Below, piece after piece: positions 8,157 through 17,253 of a stretch of DNA of 64,000 nucleotides. A model generated the notes under the pieces. It saw only the letters and a list, made by a program, of their open reading frames with translations. It was not told the origin of the DNA and ran no database searches. Position 1 is the first letter of the stretch. The number at the start of each line of letters is the position of its first letter. The DNA comes from UQRS01 sp050946935. Lineage in GTDB: Bacteria; Bacillota; Clostridia; Oscillospirales; Acutalibacteraceae. Location: assembly GCA_050946935.1 (NCBI GenBank), contig JBMNVR010000002.1:124001-188000 (forward strand). The letters are read 5' to 3'. Both the position numbers and the translations under genes were made by a program.

Positions 8157-9533
8157 ATGGCAAAAGCAAAAACGGTATATATCTGCTCGGCCTGCGGGGC
8201 TGAGGCGCTGCGCTGGAGCGGCAAATGCCCATCCTGCGGGGAATGGAACACCATGAACGAGGAGGTTGTTTCTCCCGCGCCCGCGTCCGTCGGGATTTCA
8301 TCCGCCCGACGCGCCTCCGCCATACCGACGGCCGCGCCGATTGATGCTCTGGACGTGACAGGAGAACACAGATACTTCACCGGGATCGGGGAACTGGACC
8401 GGGTGCTTGGCGGCGGCCTTGTCAAGGGGTCGGTCGTCCTGCTCAGCGGCGACCCCGGCATCGGAAAATCCACCATCCTGTTGCAAATCTGCGGCCGTAT
8501 GGCCGGCAGCTACAACATTCTCTACGTCTCGGGGGAGGAGTCTGCCCGGCAGATCAAGCTACGCGCCGAACGATTAGGCGTGACCGGCGGCAATATTCGC
8601 CTGATGTCGGAGACCGACGTTCAGGGAATTTGTGAGTATATTCGGGTTTCCCGTCCCGATCTGGTCATCATCGACTCGATCCAAACCATGAATCTGGCTG
8701 ATCTCAACTCGGCCAGTGGCAGTGTGACCCAGGTGCGGGAGTGCACAAATATGCTGATGCGCACCGGCAAGGGGCTGGATATCCCTATCGTGATTGTCGG
8801 GCACGTCAACAAAGACGGTGCCATTGCCGGGCCGAAGGTTATGGAGCACATCGTCGACACTGTGCTGTATTTTGAAGGGGAGAGGAACCATTCTTACCGC
8901 ATTTTGCGGGCGATCAAGAATCGTTACGGCTCGACCAATGAGATCGGCGTGTTTGAGATGCTGGACACCGGCCTTACAGAGGTGGAGAATCCCTCGGCCG
9001 CACTGCTCTCCGGACGGCTGAGCGGCGTGTCAGGGAGTTGTATTGCCTGCGTAATCGAGGGGAGCCGTCCCATCCTGGCCGAGGTACAGGGGCTGGTGAC
9101 CACTACCGGCTTCGGCAACGCACGGCGGATGGCGACCGGCTTCGATTATAACCGACTGAATCTGATCCTCGCCGTGCTGGAGAAGCGGGGCGGCTATTAT
9201 TTTTCCAATATGGACTGTTATATCAACGTGGTCGGCGGCCTGCGGCTGGACGAACCGTCCTCCGACCTGCCGGTAGCTCTGGCTCTGATCTCCAGCCTGA
9301 AGGACACGGCTGTTCCCGACGGCGTGGCCGCTTTTGGAGAGATCGGGCTGTCCGGCGAACTGCGGTCGGTCGCCCGTGTGAACGCCCGCGTGGCGGAGTG
9401 CGCCCGTCTTGGCTTTAAAAAATGCATTTTACCGCGCACCTGCGTCAAGCAGATCACCGCAAACCTTCCGGGAGATATGGAGGTGCTCGGCGTCCGCACG
9501 GTGCGGGAGGCGGCTGCCATGATCTTTGGATAA
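8157..9533 (+). CDS. radA: DNA repair protein RadA
   Basis: RadA is a RecA-like ATPase that promotes branch migration during recombination. The protein has the N-terminal zinc finger (CSACG and CPSCG), Walker A GDPGIGKST, the RadA-specific KNRYG motif followed by STNEIGVF, and a C-terminal Lon-protease-like domain ending in 'LGVRTVREA'. The ATG at 8157 starts right at the finger (458 residues, normal length) and has AAAGGA about twelve bases upstream; a longer frame from TTG 8082 is unlikely. It follows a terminator and stands before an unrelated glycosidase-like gene. Confidence 0.96.
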   Translation: MAKAKTVYICSACGAEALRWSGKCPSCGEWNTMNEEVVSPAPASVGISSARRASAIPTAAPIDALDVTGEHRYFTGIGELDRVLGGGLVKGSVVLLSGDPGIGKSTILLQICGRMAGSYNILYVSGEESARQIKLRAERLGVTGGNIRLMSETDVQGICEYIRVSRPDLVIIDSIQTMNLADLNSASGSVTQVRECTNMLMRTGKGLDIPIVIVGHVNKDGAIAGPKVMEHIVDTVLYFEGERNHSYRILRAIKNRYGSTNEIGVFEMLDTGLTEVENPSAALLSGRLSGVSGSCIACVIEGSRPILAEVQGLVTTTGFGNARRMATGFDYNRLNLILAVLEKRGGYYFSNMDCYINVVGGLRLDEPSSDLPVALALISSLKDTAVPDGVAAFGEIGLSGELRSVARVNARVAECARLGFKKCILPRTCVKQITANLPGDMEVLGVRTVREAAAMIFG

Positions 9534-9684
9534 GGTTTCGTCAGCCTTAATCGACACAAGCCACGCCGGGGAAAGAAATATCGCCCCGGCATCCTGAACA
9601 ATGATAAAAACCGCTGCCGACGGCGTGACCCCACACGGAATCATCATACGCGGCGATAAAGCAAAGGAAAAGCAGGAAAGAAAC

Positions 9685-11283
9685 ATGAAACAAAAGGCCA
9701 AATATATCGCACCTGAGTGCAGAAAAAATCCTGCACCGAATTACGTCTGCACTTGGAATATTCAAGATTGGGTCGCTTGGCACGAAAATCAGTCAAAATC
9801 CGCCGCAGAACAAATCACCAAACGCGACACGCTGAGCGACGAGTATCTTTTCGGTCAAAGCGGCTGGGCGAGGCTTTTGTATCCCGATGTGCGTGGCAGT
9901 CTGATTTTTCTACTGGACGACGGCTGGGAACTGCCGCCCTCTGCCGTGCGCGGAAATCCGTCTTTTGGAAGTCAGATCCTCCATCCAGAAAAATTTCCGG
10001 ACTACGGTGCGGAACCGAAGGAGAGGCTAAAAACCTTGAACCAAAAGATTACCGGGCTTGGCTGGCGGGGGACAGGGCTTTGGATCTGCGCGCAGGAAAG
10101 CTTTTCTGCAAGCGATGGAAAAACCGGCGCGGCTTACTGGAGGGAAAGGCTGGAATGGAGCAAATACGCCGGCATAGCCTACTGGAAAATAGATTGGGGA
10201 GCCGAAGCGAAAAACATTCCGTGGCGAAGACAGATCTCCACGCTGGCGGCGGAGATTTATCCTGAACTTGTGATCGAGCATATCGTCGGCTGTTCCGGAC
10301 TGAACGACCCGGATGGAACAAGCCGGATTTCCGGGAGCCTTTTGCAGGACTGTGTGGAGGTGGCCGCGTTTTCGGATGTTTTCCGGACGTACGACGTGCT
10401 GGACAGCCTGTCTACGGCGATTACGTTTGACCGGCTGGGAGAATTGCTGTCCAGCGGGCATACCGAAGGTGAAAACGTACTGGGGCTGATCAACGCGGAG
10501 GATGAGGTCTATATGTCCGCCGTGCTGGGAGCTACGATGGGCATTATGCGTTTTCCGCCGGAAATTACACAAAACACAACCGGCTCCACCGGTTTTTTTA
10601 AAGCGGGCACAGAACCGGGACACTATTTCAGCGGCGGTTTCCGTTTTGCCCGGACGAAAGCTACCCGACGGCGTTTGGATGAGGTCGCAAGAGCGGTCAG
10701 ATGGCAAATCCTTGCGCCGCCGTTCAAGGTCAGAAAAAACGAGACGGAGCTGTCGGAAACCTGGCTTTCTGATGACTGGACCTTTCTTGAGGGGGAAAGC
10801 TGGGAAGCCGGGCACGACGCGCAGAGCATCATTCAAAAGGCCCCTGCGAGCATTGCCCGTCGCATCGCCTCACCGATCGTCCACGTCCCTGGCGGCCGGG
10901 AAAAGCCCTTTGTTGCCGCCTGCCGGAATCCCGGCGGCGCAATCAGCATCGGCACCTTCGGAAGAACGCATGATGCAAGTGGATACAGAATTATAGAGGA
11001 TGCGGATATTCTCCTCGATGTCGGCTGCCCAACGGAGTCGATCGGGGTATTTGGATATTACGGATCGCTGACCCTGCAATTTGACCGGCCGGTCAGCAGA
11101 GCAAAAATCAGAGCGCGTGATCTTTTATCGGATCGTTTTTTAGATATTTCTGACAGGGTACAGATCTCCGACAATCAGCTAACTTTTTCCGGAACGCTGC
11201 TAAAGGAGATCGGTCTTTCAGCGGCATCGGAAGGCGATATGTCTGAACCGGGCTTAATTCTGCAAATGGAAAGGATGGATTAG
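9685..11283 (+). CDS. Putative cytoplasmic glycoside hydrolase-like protein (TIM-barrel, alpha-galactosidase-like)
   Basis: A 532-residue protein without a signal peptide. Its centre resembles the retaining TIM-barrel clans of GH27/GH31/GH36: a strand with LLDDGWE (about residue 77), GTGLWICAQ, then YWKIDWG (about 167), where the Asp would be the nucleophile by analogy, and a likely beta-sandwich end. I cannot assign a family or a substrate. ATG 9685 follows AGGAAAG by four bases. It is a single gene between radA and a gene-poor stretch, and codon use looks slightly more AT-rich than radA. Alternatives are a non-catalytic relative or a glycosyltransferase-like enzyme; I hold the broad call only. 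Confidence 0.5.
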   Translation: MKQKAKYIAPECRKNPAPNYVCTWNIQDWVAWHENQSKSAAEQITKRDTLSDEYLFGQSGWARLLYPDVRGSLIFLLDDGWELPPSAVRGNPSFGSQILHPEKFPDYGAEPKERLKTLNQKITGLGWRGTGLWICAQESFSASDGKTGAAYWRERLEWSKYAGIAYWKIDWGAEAKNIPWRRQISTLAAEIYPELVIEHIVGCSGLNDPDGTSRISGSLLQDCVEVAAFSDVFRTYDVLDSLSTAITFDRLGELLSSGHTEGENVLGLINAEDEVYMSAVLGATMGIMRFPPEITQNTTGSTGFFKAGTEPGHYFSGGFRFARTKATRRRLDEVARAVRWQILAPPFKVRKNETELSETWLSDDWTFLEGESWEAGHDAQSIIQKAPASIARRIASPIVHVPGGREKPFVAACRNPGGAISIGTFGRTHDASGYRIIEDADILLDVGCPTESIGVFGYYGSLTLQFDRPVSRAKIRARDLLSDRFLDISDRVQISDNQLTFSGTLLKEIGLSAASEGDMSEPGLILQMERMD

Positions 11284-11502
11284 CCTTTCCACCGGCGAAC
11301 ACATGCGGCCTACGGCTGTAAATTGCTTTATTATGAAAACAATAAGTTGCGGAAAGTTGCAGAGATTTTCACAAATAAATCCCTCGGGATGATTTATTGA
11401 ACTGGTTCGTACAAAACCAATGGCGGCGGCGCCTCTTATTTAAGGGGAGGATAAAAAATTTATCCATCGCAAATTTTTTGGCACCAGATTGCCACCTCGT
11501 CC

Positions 11503-11531
11503 TTGACAAAATCAGAAAAAGGGTGTATGCT
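11503..11531 (+). promoter_or_regulatory. Consensus promoter in the gene-poor stretch
   Basis: TTGACA (11503-11508), exactly 17 bases, then TATGCT (11526-11531). It points toward the palindrome at 11542-11569 and a short ORF. Confidence 0.7.
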
Positions 11532-11541
11532 TTTCTTGTTA

Positions 11542-11569
11542 ACTGAACAAAATAAATGTTTTGTTCAGT
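11542..11569. promoter_or_regulatory. 28-bp palindrome, TetR-type operator candidate
   Basis: ACTGAACAAAA (11542-11552) and TTTTGTTCAGT (11559-11569) are an 11-bp perfect inverted repeat around six bases. It lies about 11 bases after the -10 box, over the likely transcription start, which is where TetR-family repressors bind. No TetR gene is seen in the window. Confidence 0.6.
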
Positions 11570-11583
11570 ACAGGGGAGGGGAA

Positions 11584-11670
11584 ATGCAAAAATTTCTGCT
11601 ATATAAGCGCGTGCCTTACACAGAGCGTTGGGATGCTCCGCCTATAAATTCTTTCCGACCGCCGGTTTAA
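11584..11670 (+). pseudogene. 28-codon ORF with strong ribosome binding site, probable remnant of a regulated gene
   Basis: AGGGGAGGGGAA immediately precedes an ATG whose frame reads 28 codons (MQKFLLYKRVPYTERWDAPP and eight more) before TAA. The promoter, operator and ribosome binding site are all strong but the product is too short for a normal TetR-controlled protein, so a deletion of the rest of the gene is the simplest reading. A real small protein cannot be excluded. Confidence 0.4.
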
Positions 11671-12064
11671 GCGTTCTTCAGCGGCCGGTTGTGTAAAATA
11701 AGCTGCATGGATTTTTCGCACTTTTGATCCCGTCAAGCAAATTCTCCGCTTTCGGTTTGTTTTTCCGGACAAGGCCGACAGAGGTTTCAAACTTTTGTTA
11801 TGCATCATTGAAAAAATTTTCATCCGCCGGAAAGGCGGCTTCAAACGCGTTTATCATGCGATTTACACATAATATCTTCACATGATATCTTTATGCATTT
11901 CGGCTCTCCGGAGGGTTACGCAAGATTGATCAGACAAGAAATTTGGGCTTTTATCCGTGCGGTCCAACCCAATAATTCCCCATCCGCCATATATCTTTCT
12001 CATGTTTCTTCCCAGTGCTTGTGAAACTGTTTCATGATTTTTTTAAAATGAGGTGTACTGCTTT

Positions 12065-13063
12065 ATGGGAAAATTTGATGAAGCACCGCCTTTGATCCGC
12101 GATTTCCTCATTTATGACGAGGCGGTCCGCGGCAAAGCCGGAACAACGACCGATGAGTATTATTCTGATCTGAAAACTTTTTTTCGCTATATCAAAAAGG
12201 AAAAGGGGCTCTCCCCTACCGAACAGCCGATGGAGAAGATCGACCTTTCTGATGTTGACATAAATCTGATCCGGCAGATCACCCTGTCTGATCTGTACAG
12301 CTTTATGATTTACTGCAAATCCGAACGCAAAAACAACGAAACCACCCGGGCGCGAAAAACCGTCTGTCTGCGGATGTTTTTCAAATATCTGACCACCAAG
12401 GCGGGCCTGCTTCAGGTCAATCCCGCCGAACAGTTGGAGTTGCCCAAAACCAAAAAATCCCTGCCCAAATATCTCACCCTTGAGCAGAGCATCGCGCTGC
12501 TGGAGTCGGTGGACAGCCTCTCTCCAAATTATCAGCGGGATTACTGCATTTTGACGCTGTTTCTCAATTGCGGGCTGCGTTTGGCTGAGCTGTGCGGGCT
12601 GAATCTTTCCGACATACGGACCGACGGCACCCTGCGCGTGACCGGAAAAGGCAATAAGGAACGCACCGTCTACCTCAACAACGCATGCGTGCAGGCGATT
12701 GCCAACTATCTGAAAATCCGGCCGCAGGATGGGCTTACGGGGCCGGATCGCAATGCGCTGTTTGTCAGCCGGTTGGGCAAGAGGCTGGGCCGGCGGGGCG
12801 TGCAGGATATGGTAGCAAAGCATCTTTCTAAAATTGGGTTGGATGCCGACGGCTACTCGGTTCACAAGCTGCGCCACACGGCCGCCACCCTCATGTACCA
12901 GCACGGAGAGGTCGATGTCCGCGTCCTGAAGGAAATTTTGGGGCACGAGAGCCTCAGCACGACGCAGATCTACACCCATGTCTCCAACGAGCAAGCGCGC
13001 GCTGCCGCCGCCGCCAACCCGCTCGCCGACCTGCGGCCCGAAAAAACCGGCTCTTCCGATTGA
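12065..13063 (+). CDS. Tyrosine recombinase XerC/XerD-like
   Basis: Site-specific recombinase of the phage-integrase family, 332 residues. The SAM-like N-terminal DNA-binding domain is followed by a catalytic domain with all the expected residues: Arg in CGLRLAELCGL, Lys in GKGNKER, HKLRHTAAT (His/Arg), and GHESLSTTQIYTHVS (His and nucleophile Tyr). The ATG at 12065 has TGAGG about ten bases upstream; a GTG at 12053 lies in that site. It is more like XerC/XerD-type housekeeping or small-element integrases than large conjugative ones. A second recombinase, xerD, lies 1.2 kb away on the other strand; which one acts at dif is not clear from sequence. Confidence 0.88.
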   Translation: MGKFDEAPPLIRDFLIYDEAVRGKAGTTTDEYYSDLKTFFRYIKKEKGLSPTEQPMEKIDLSDVDINLIRQITLSDLYSFMIYCKSERKNNETTRARKTVCLRMFFKYLTTKAGLLQVNPAEQLELPKTKKSLPKYLTLEQSIALLESVDSLSPNYQRDYCILTLFLNCGLRLAELCGLNLSDIRTDGTLRVTGKGNKERTVYLNNACVQAIANYLKIRPQDGLTGPDRNALFVSRLGKRLGRRGVQDMVAKHLSKIGLDADGYSVHKLRHTAATLMYQHGEVDVRVLKEILGHESLSTTQIYTHVSNEQARAAAAANPLADLRPEKTGSSD

Positions 13064-13090
13064 TCTTATGTACTTTTCCCGGGAAAAGAT

Positions 13091-13130
13091 AAAGCAAGAC
13101 CGCAAAGCATTCACTTTGCGGTCTTGCTTT
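13091..13130. terminator. Bidirectional terminator
   Basis: A 17-bp perfect stem, AAAGCAAGACCGCAAAG (13091-13107) with its complement at 13114-13130, and a six-base loop. It sits between two convergent genes, with an A-run on the left and a T-run on the right. Confidence 0.85.
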
Positions 13131-13167
13131 ATGTCTTCAAAATCGACATGATATAAAAAGGGGAGAA

Positions 13168-14160
13168 TTATTCGTTATTTTTGGTCGGAGGCTTTGGCGG
13201 CTCGTCATCAAAAATCGACCGGCTCTGCGCGACCGAGCGATGCACCATCCGACCGTTTTCATACACATATTCAGGCAGTTCGCTTTCCGACGCCTCTTCG
13301 GCGGCCTTTTCAACCGCAGCACGCAAGCCCTCGGCCGTTTGATCCGGATTTTCCCGATAATAGGGGTCAACAATATACTGCTGAATCACCGGAAAAGCGA
13401 TATAGTTGAGGGTATAAGACACCAGCGCAGCGATCAGCATCAGGGTCAATACCACCAGCAGGATCAATGCGCCTTGCATACTCAACGAAAGATAGAATAT
13501 CCACGCGTACAATCCCAAATAAATCGCCACGCCAAGCAGAGCCAGAAAGTTTTTGCCCAGGCAGGCGATTGAAAGAATAGCGGCGTTTTTCAGCATGGGC
13601 TTTAATTTAAGATCCAGTGTAACCGCCATCAGTTGCAGATACATCAGCATGGATAAAAAAAGAAAAAGCAGCACAAGCGCAAACCCAAAAGGAAGCTTGG
13701 AAAGAAGCCCCCCGCCCATCAGGCTATAGTAAAAGCTGATGACCATGACGAAAGCGGAAATCCCAACATACCCGATGACAGATACAACGACCGATTGCTT
13801 CCAGTTCTTTTTGGCGCTTTCCCAGAAATCCTGCCAGACGAAGCAGGGCTCTCCCCTGCCAAAATCGCGGGTGATCCGGGTGATGCCGGCATTGGCCGGC
13901 GCCAAAAGAATAACCGGCGCAAAGCAGAGCAGCAAAACAACACCGTTGCTTCCATATCCTCCCCGTATCGCCAAGGCAACCAATCCGGAAACGATCGCCG
14001 CAACCGGAATCAAAACGATCAGGTAGATTACATTTACAAAAGCCAAAGACCAGAATTTGCGAAATAAGACCACAAAATATCTGCCGAAACCGTGTCCCTC
14101 GTCCGCACCGCGCGAAACGCCCGGACCGGGACGGTCATAATTGCCGAAAAGCTTTGCCAT
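13168..14160 (-). CDS. Multi-pass membrane protein, DUF624 (YesL)-like
   Basis: A 330-residue protein. About 35 cytoplasmic residues come first, then six hydrophobic segments with the pattern of DUF624 proteins: an early 'FWSLAFVNVIYLIVLIP' helix, a loop with PANAGITRITRDFGRGEPCFVWQDFW, and 'FPVIQQYIVDPYY' after the last helix. The tail of about 60 residues is acidic and basic in turn and ends in PPKPPTKNNE. DUF624 proteins often sit with sugar ABC transporters, but here the neighbours are recombinases. Function is unknown. The ATG at 14160 has AAAGGAGC about eight bases upstream on the minus strand. Confidence 0.7.
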   Translation of the reverse strand: MAKLFGNYDRPGPGVSRGADEGHGFGRYFVVLFRKFWSLAFVNVIYLIVLIPVAAIVSGLVALAIRGGYGSNGVVLLLCFAPVILLAPANAGITRITRDFGRGEPCFVWQDFWESAKKNWKQSVVVSVIGYVGISAFVMVISFYYSLMGGGLLSKLPFGFALVLLFLFLSMLMYLQLMAVTLDLKLKPMLKNAAILSIACLGKNFLALLGVAIYLGLYAWIFYLSLSMQGALILLVVLTLMLIAALVSYTLNYIAFPVIQQYIVDPYYRENPDQTAEGLRAAVEKAAEEASESELPEYVYENGRMVHRSVAQSRSIFDDEPPKPPTKNNE

Positions 14161-14293
14161 GCATTTGCTCCTTTATATTTTTCTTCAGAAACGACCGCCG
14201 TGCTCTCAACCCGTGCAAACCGCCGGCCGGAAAATTTTCCCGAATCCCGGCCACCCGGGGAAAGACGCGAAAATCTGTGTTAAACAATCCTTT

Positions 14294-15181
14294 TTACCGC
14301 GCCCGAGGATGAAATTTCTGATACGACATGGTGTAACGGTCCCGCATAATCTGGGCGTATACCTGCGTGGAAGAGATATCCGAATGGCCGAGCATCTCCT
14401 TAATATCCTTGAGCTGGGCGCCATTCTCCAGCAAATGGGTGGCAAAAGAGTGGCGCAGTGTGTGTGGCGTAATATCTTTTTTTATGTTTGCCGCCTTGGC
14501 GTAGGTCTTGACAATCTTCCAAAAGCCCTGGCGGGTCAGGGGTTGTCCGTTCATGTTGGTAAACAGCGCCTCTTGCGTCGGATCATAGACGATGCCGCTC
14601 CGCACCCTGGTCAGATAATCGGTCACCGCTCTGACCGCCGCGGGGTACATCGGCACAATACGCTCCCCTTTTTTATTATGCAGGTGGAGGATACCGATCT
14701 CCGGATTAAAATCATGGATCTTCAAGTCGATCAACTCGGTCACGCGGAGGCCGGTCGCATACAGCAGTTCCAGCATCGCCTTGTCGCGGCAGCCTTTCGG
14801 ATCCACAATGTCCGGCTGCGAGAGGAGCAGAGTGATTTCTTTTCCTGTAAGGATTTCAGGCAGCTTTTTCTCCACCTTGGCAAGCTTGATGCCCTTGGCC
14901 GGGTTCGCCGCCACAACGCCGCAGGAGAGCAGGTATTGGTAATAACAGCGAAGCGAGGCCGACACCCGGGTGATGGTGGCATTTGACCTGCCTTCCGCGC
15001 GAAGCAGACCAATATACTCCGCAATGAAGGCCGCATCGGCCGCGGAGGCGGACGCCAGCCCCCTGGAGGAGGCATAAGCCGCAAACTGCGATATATCCCG
15101 AAGGTAAGATTCCAGCGTGTTGCTGGAAACCTGTTTTACCTGGATCAAGTAGTTTTCAAACTCAGCGATATAGTCCGTCAT
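14294..15181 (-). CDS. xerD: Site-specific tyrosine recombinase XerD
   Basis: XerD resolves chromosome dimers at dif with a partner recombinase. At 295 residues it is full length, with the N-terminal 'YLIQVKQVSSNTLESYLRD' DNA-binding region, Arg in ATGLRVTEL, Lys in NKKGER, HTLRHSFATHLLENGAQL and GHSDISSTQVYAQI (Tyr nucleophile). ATG 15181 follows GTGGAG seven bases upstream; a longer frame to 15196 lacks such a site. It lies 31 bases after the spoIIM-like gene, the same association seen in Bacillus, where spoIIM and xerD (ripX) are close. Confidence 0.92.
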   Translation of the reverse strand: MTDYIAEFENYLIQVKQVSSNTLESYLRDISQFAAYASSRGLASASAADAAFIAEYIGLLRAEGRSNATITRVSASLRCYYQYLLSCGVVAANPAKGIKLAKVEKKLPEILTGKEITLLLSQPDIVDPKGCRDKAMLELLYATGLRVTELIDLKIHDFNPEIGILHLHNKKGERIVPMYPAAVRAVTDYLTRVRSGIVYDPTQEALFTNMNGQPLTRQGFWKIVKTYAKAANIKKDITPHTLRHSFATHLLENGAQLKDIKEMLGHSDISSTQVYAQIMRDRYTMSYQKFHPRAR

Positions 15182-15212
15182 GTTAACACTCCACACCCAT
15201 TTTCAAATCCGG

Positions 15213-15863
15213 TCAGATGGAAACCCTTCCCAAAAAAGCGGCCGAAGCAACGCCGTCCAACAGAGCGACGAGCAGCAGCAACCCGAAAATCACAAGGAAC
15301 CGGAAACAGTAAATCTTAAAATTTGCGGCAAGATTGTTTTCCTTCCCCAAGATGGTGCCGGAAAAAAGAAGGGTAGAAAAACTGAATGCCTCCCGATATG
15401 CAAGGAGAAGCGCCATTGTCCCGCCAACCGCTCCGGGAAAAAGAATCAGCAGATTGATCCACATGCCGCCAAAGCCGCCGGCGGCATAAAGGTACCCGGC
15501 GCTCGCCCCATAGCCCAACCCTTTGAAAATCAGGATGGCAGGAATCACCGCCGGCCCCGGAACAAACAATCCGGCAAAAAAAGCAGCGGCAAAATAAGGC
15601 AGCATTGCGAGCAACGCCGAGAGCACCACGCCGAAAAAACCTGCGGCTCGCCGCCCTTCCAGCATGGCGGTGGTGCTGCTGCCGACCATCTCGGCTAAGC
15701 TGCCGCCGGTGCGGACGCAAAAGGCACCGACGCCGGTACCGACAATAAAACACGCGGCGAGAAAATAAAGCTTTACACTGCCGCTTTCGGGCAGGTTGTC
15801 CGAAAAACGTCGCCGGCCGATTTTCCATTTTCGAAGATCCACGCCAACCGAAAAATTTTTCAT
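15213..15863 (-). CDS. spoIIM: Stage II sporulation protein M-like membrane protein
   Basis: A SpoIIM/DUF95-type protein of 216 residues. The family works with SpoIID and SpoIIP to drive peptidoglycan remodelling during engulfment of the forespore. About five hydrophobic segments are seen, with a basic N-terminus and the family feature of a long Gly-rich central part (GYGASAGYLYAAGGFGGMW). Similarity is by pattern, position before xerD and topology more than by exact motifs, so some doubt remains. Start 15863 has GGGGGCTG upstream; an in-frame ATG at 15884 lacks a visible site. Confidence 0.7.
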   Translation of the reverse strand: MKNFSVGVDLRKWKIGRRRFSDNLPESGSVKLYFLAACFIVGTGVGAFCVRTGGSLAEMVGSSTTAMLEGRRAAGFFGVVLSALLAMLPYFAAAFFAGLFVPGPAVIPAILIFKGLGYGASAGYLYAAGGFGGMWINLLILFPGAVGGTMALLLAYREAFSFSTLLFSGTILGKENNLAANFKIYCFRFLVIFGLLLLVALLDGVASAAFLGRVSI

Positions 15864-15983
15864 TTTTTTCACAGCCCCCAGCATGGTGCCGCGCCGGATC
15901 AGAGAAGCGGTTTGTCCTTTTCCGGGGCAACACTTTATTATCCTGCTGAATACTATGAAAATCGGACGAGAACTATTCCTTTG

Positions 15984-16793
15984 CTATCGTCGCATTTCAA
16001 TCGAACGGGCGACCGAAGCGTCCGCCCCGTCGCGCACCGCCTTGTCAAACCCGGCGGCATCCATGGCGGAGAGGCCTGCCACCGTCGTCCCTCCGGGTGA
16101 AGAGACCATCTTGATCAACTCGTCCAGCGACATGCCGCTTTCGAGGATCATGTGCGCGCTGCCGATCAGCGTCTGCGCCATCAGGCGGGTGGCCGCCTCT
16201 TCCGGAAGGCCGGCGGAGACCCCGCTGTCAATGATGTTTTTCGCAAAGCGGAAGACGAACGCCGGCGCGCTGCCGGAAACGGCGATCACCGCGTCGATCA
16301 TTTCTTCCTCTACCACGACCGTTACGCCGGACGCGTCAAAAGCGCCGCGGACGAAATCAAATTCCGCATCCGACACGGGGGACAGCTTGACCAGCGCCGA
16401 AGCGCCGTTCCCGGTCAACAGGGGCGTATTCGGCATGACCCGAACCACCTTACAATCCCAGCCGATCTGTTCTTTCACATACCCGGTTGTAACTCCCGCC
16501 GCCACATCGACCAGGCAATGCGCCGATGTGACAAAGCCGGAAATTTCATCCAGCACAGTCGCATACACCTGGGGCTTGATGGTTAAAAACACATATTTGC
16601 AGTTATTCACAACATCTGCCGCCGAATTCGCGGAAGCCACGCCATATGTTGAAGAAAGGCGAAAAGCTTTGGTCCCGTCCAGATCATAAACGGAAATTCG
16701 ATCCGATTTTATGTAACCTGCGCCCACCATTCCGCCGATAATTGCATCGGCAATGTTTCCGCAGCCGATAAATCCAACACGTTCCATATCCAT
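15984..16793 (-). CDS. proC: Pyrroline-5-carboxylate reductase
   Basis: ProC makes L-proline from pyrroline-5-carboxylate with NAD(P)H. The 269-residue protein begins with the Rossmann motif VGFIGCGNIADAIIGG, has KPQV for cofactor contact, RVMPNTP and the C-terminal signature from 'MAQTLIGSAHMI' to 'SPGGTTVAGL'. The ATG at 16793 has GGAG about nine bases upstream. Its own promoter is at 16860-16888. No proA or proB is near. A proline transporter (putP) is found 14 kb away. Confidence 0.95.
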   Translation of the reverse strand: MDMERVGFIGCGNIADAIIGGMVGAGYIKSDRISVYDLDGTKAFRLSSTYGVASANSAADVVNNCKYVFLTIKPQVYATVLDEISGFVTSAHCLVDVAAGVTTGYVKEQIGWDCKVVRVMPNTPLLTGNGASALVKLSPVSDAEFDFVRGAFDASGVTVVVEEEMIDAVIAVSGSAPAFVFRFAKNIIDSGVSAGLPEEAATRLMAQTLIGSAHMILESGMSLDELIKMVSSPGGTTVAGLSAMDAAGFDKAVRDGADASVARSIEMRR

Positions 16794-16859
16794 TTTTCAA
16801 AATCTCCAAAACAATCGTAAATTCAAATGTTTTTCTGAAATTCAAAAACCACAACTATA

Positions 16860-16888
16860 TTTATACACCAAAAGCCATTTGCTGTCAA
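16860..16888 (-). promoter_or_regulatory. Promoter for proC
   Basis: On the minus strand, TTGACA (16888-16883), 17 bases, TATAAA (16865-16860). It is correctly placed 66 bases before the proC start. Confidence 0.75.
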
Positions 16889-17253
16889 CAGATTTATGTC
16901 AATCTTCTGAAATATTATGTAAATTTCATTATGTTAACCACAGGATGTAGAAAGTAAACCGCTCTTCAAATCTATATTTGGCAGTCGTATGATGGATTTC
17001 ACAGGAATTGGGTCGGAATTTTTTCTTCTCTCAAAACGGAGGCTTCCGGACGAAAGCGGTGCAGTCAAAGCGCAGTCGCATCCCGAAAATCAGAAAAAGC
17101 CCAACCATAGATTCGGCGTGCACCAGATCAGAGAGCCTGCCGCCCCCCACCCTGTCCTCACTTGCACATCTGTCGTGTGCCGGCAAGAGCGCACCGTCTC
17201 TCCGTCCAGGCAGCAGAAGCCAAGCAAAAGCCCCGCAATATCCAAAGACACAA
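16889..17253. other. Intergenic stretch without recognised gene
   Basis: About 365 bases between the proC promoter and the rpmB terminator. Open frames on the + strand (for example from 16989) have no ribosome binding site and unnatural composition. I looked for 6S RNA, tmRNA, RNase P RNA and SRP RNA signatures and saw none. Confidence 0.5.

Larger units (their letters stand above)
11284..12064. other. Gene-poor stretch of about 780 bases
   Basis: Apart from the promoter, palindrome and short ORF at 11503-11670 I find no convincing gene. Base composition is more AT-rich than the surroundings. A weak inverted repeat (AATAAATC...GATTTATT, about 11376-11400) lies in the first part. The stretch between 11671 and 12046 holds no ORF with a good start on either strand. 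Confidence 0.6.

Noticed and set aside
11599..11844. Minus-strand ORF of 81 codons in the gene-poor stretch
   Set aside because: No ribosome binding site, basic low-information translation, and it overlaps the short + strand ORF that has strong control signals.
12032..13114. Minus-strand ORF of 360 codons
   Set aside because: Shadow of the tyrosine recombinase on the + strand.
16900..17250. Structured RNA gene (6S, RNase P, SRP or tmRNA)
   Set aside because: I searched by eye on both strands for the conserved cores of these RNAs and found none.
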